From assembly GCF_964204645.1 (NCBI RefSeq), contig NC_134029.1, forward strand, positions 3,109,001-3,173,000: DNA of 64,000 bases, in the 5' to 3' direction. Each line of letters opens with the position of its first letter. Position 1 is the first letter of the stretch. The stretch is from Tubulanus polymorphus. Taxonomy: Eukaryota; Nemertea; Palaeonemertea; Tubulaniformes; Tubulanidae. The notes beneath the pieces are model-generated. The model was not told where the DNA came from and ran no database searches. It saw only the letters and a program-made list of their open reading frames with translations. Both the position numbers and the translations under genes were made by a program. Shown here one piece after another: positions 62,989 through 64,000 of the stretch.

Positions 62989-63570
62989 CTCAGCTCTACT
63001 GATCGGGCATCGGAATTCATCTAAATGAGAAGTCATCTCAGCTCTACTGATCGGGTATCGGACTTCATCTAAATGAGAAGTCATCTCAGCTCTACTGATC
63101 GGGTATCGGACTTCGTCTAAATGAGAAGTCATCTCAGCTCTACTGATCGGGTATCCGACTTCGTCTAAATGAGAAGTCATCTCAGCTCTACTGATCGGGT
63201 ATCGGACTTCGTCTAAATGAGAAGTCATCTCAGCTCTACTGATCGGGTATCGGACTTCGTCCAAATGAGAAGTCATCTCAGCTCTACTGATCGGGTATCG
63301 GACTTCGTCTAAATGAGAAATCATCTCAGCTCTACTGCAGTGTCTCGGACCTCATCTAAACAAGAAGTCACGTTGACTACTGCAACATACCAGAATTCAT
63401 CCAAGTGAGAAGTCATCCAGACTCTACTTCCATATACTAGACTTTATCTAACCGCGACCTTACAGCGACATACCGAACATCATCTAAAGAGAAGTCACCG
63501 TGACTCTAGAGAGGCATATCGGACTACATCTAGTCGAGAAGTCGTCGTGACTCTACGGCTAAGGTTTTTA
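62989..63570. repeat. 48-bp minisatellite with a decaying right flank
   Basis: About 7.5 near-identical 48-bp units (CTCAGCTCTACTGATCGGGT then ATCGGACTTCGTCTAAATGA then GAAGTCAT) to about 63345. Four or five progressively diverged copies follow to about 63570. On the minus strand the unit reads as a 16-residue repeat (MTSHLDEVRYPISRAE), open only because 48 is a multiple of three. Confidence 0.93.
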
Positions 63571-64000
63571 TCCGATATGATAGATGTGAGTAATTGGTGA
63601 ATATGCGGCTTTGGTCGTCGTAACAATCGATAACAATGTCGTCGTCGTCGCGTGACAGAACAAAACAAAGCGTGGATTACGATCGCACACGCTCCACCTC
63701 TACGTACCGTGTACCATCGATCCACACTCAACAACAATAGACACAGTTAAATTCAAACGAAACGTCGGCGGATGATTTATATACGATGTTTGATATATCG
63801 GGTAAATGGATCGCCAGTCGATACTTTCATTAATTATCAGGTTTCTAGATATTACGCGTTCTAAACGCATAACATGCCTTTAAAACATAGAATTTATATA
63901 ATCTTTCTCGTGAATCTAATCATACAATGTATCTTCGATGAATTCTAGTTAACCTACCGAGGAGTAGCCTACTACTTCATTTTACCTTCAATGAAAAGTA
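63571..64000. other. Unassigned right end of window
   Basis: The GC content rises modestly around 63600-63730 with GTCGTCGTCG runs, then AT-rich DNA follows. It could include a 5' exon or promoter of the AFF gene, but nothing in the sequence proves it. Confidence 0.3.

Noticed and set aside
62977-63324. Minus-strand 16-residue repeat protein (SHLDEVRYPISRAE)
   Set aside because: Product of the 48-bp minisatellite; it loses its frame at the diverged flank and has no flanking exon.

Overview
The window is eukaryotic nuclear DNA from an invertebrate animal. Every convincing gene is split into many short exons with GT/AG introns. The proteins are conserved animal families: PDE2A, ARMC6, PHF14, LRRC59, an AF4/FMR2-family scaffold and a MADF-domain factor. 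The intergenic DNA is AT-rich and full of minisatellites, tRNA-derived SINE-like pieces and short fold-back DNA elements. A lophotrochozoan (mollusc, annelid, nemertean or similar) would fit, but the phylum cannot be fixed from the sequence alone. Exon models were built by hand from splice signals, reading phase and remembered family sequences. The four complete models and the MADF model close to a whole number of codons with no internal stop.

Layout, left to right. 1-5077: tandem repeats (29-bp and 18-bp units) and unassigned DNA. 5078-18422 (+): 24 coding exons of a cGMP-stimulated phosphodiesterase (PDE2A); its 5' end was not found. 18423-21108: 3' flank with a perfect hairpin and fold-back elements. 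21109-23867 (-): ARMC6, five exons. 24855-32287 (+): PHF14, 20 exons, head to head with ARMC6 about 1 kb apart. 33226-34908 (+): LRRC59, seven exons. 34909-40670: about 5.8 kb with no convincing gene, possibly in part the 3' UTR of the next gene. 40671-57441 (-): 13 exons of an AFF/AF4 family gene (lilliputian/AFF4-like) whose 5' end lies further right. 59558-60870 (+): a small three-exon MADF gene on the opposite strand, probably nested in an AFF intron. 60871-64000: AT-rich DNA ending in a 48-bp minisatellite.

The genes do not form an operon-like pathway. Two are chromatin or transcription factors (PHF14, AFF), one is a probable sequence-specific DNA-binding factor (MADF), one is a cyclic-nucleotide enzyme (PDE2A), one is an ER membrane protein (LRRC59) and one is an armadillo-repeat protein (ARMC6). 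I found no clearly novel system. The points most worth checking are an altered regulatory GAF region in PDE2A, an exactly periodic 11-copy coding minisatellite giving PHF14 a basic tail, the ARMC6/PHF14 shared promoter region with inverted repeats, several CTCF-like core motifs including a facing pair, and the antisense nested MADF gene.
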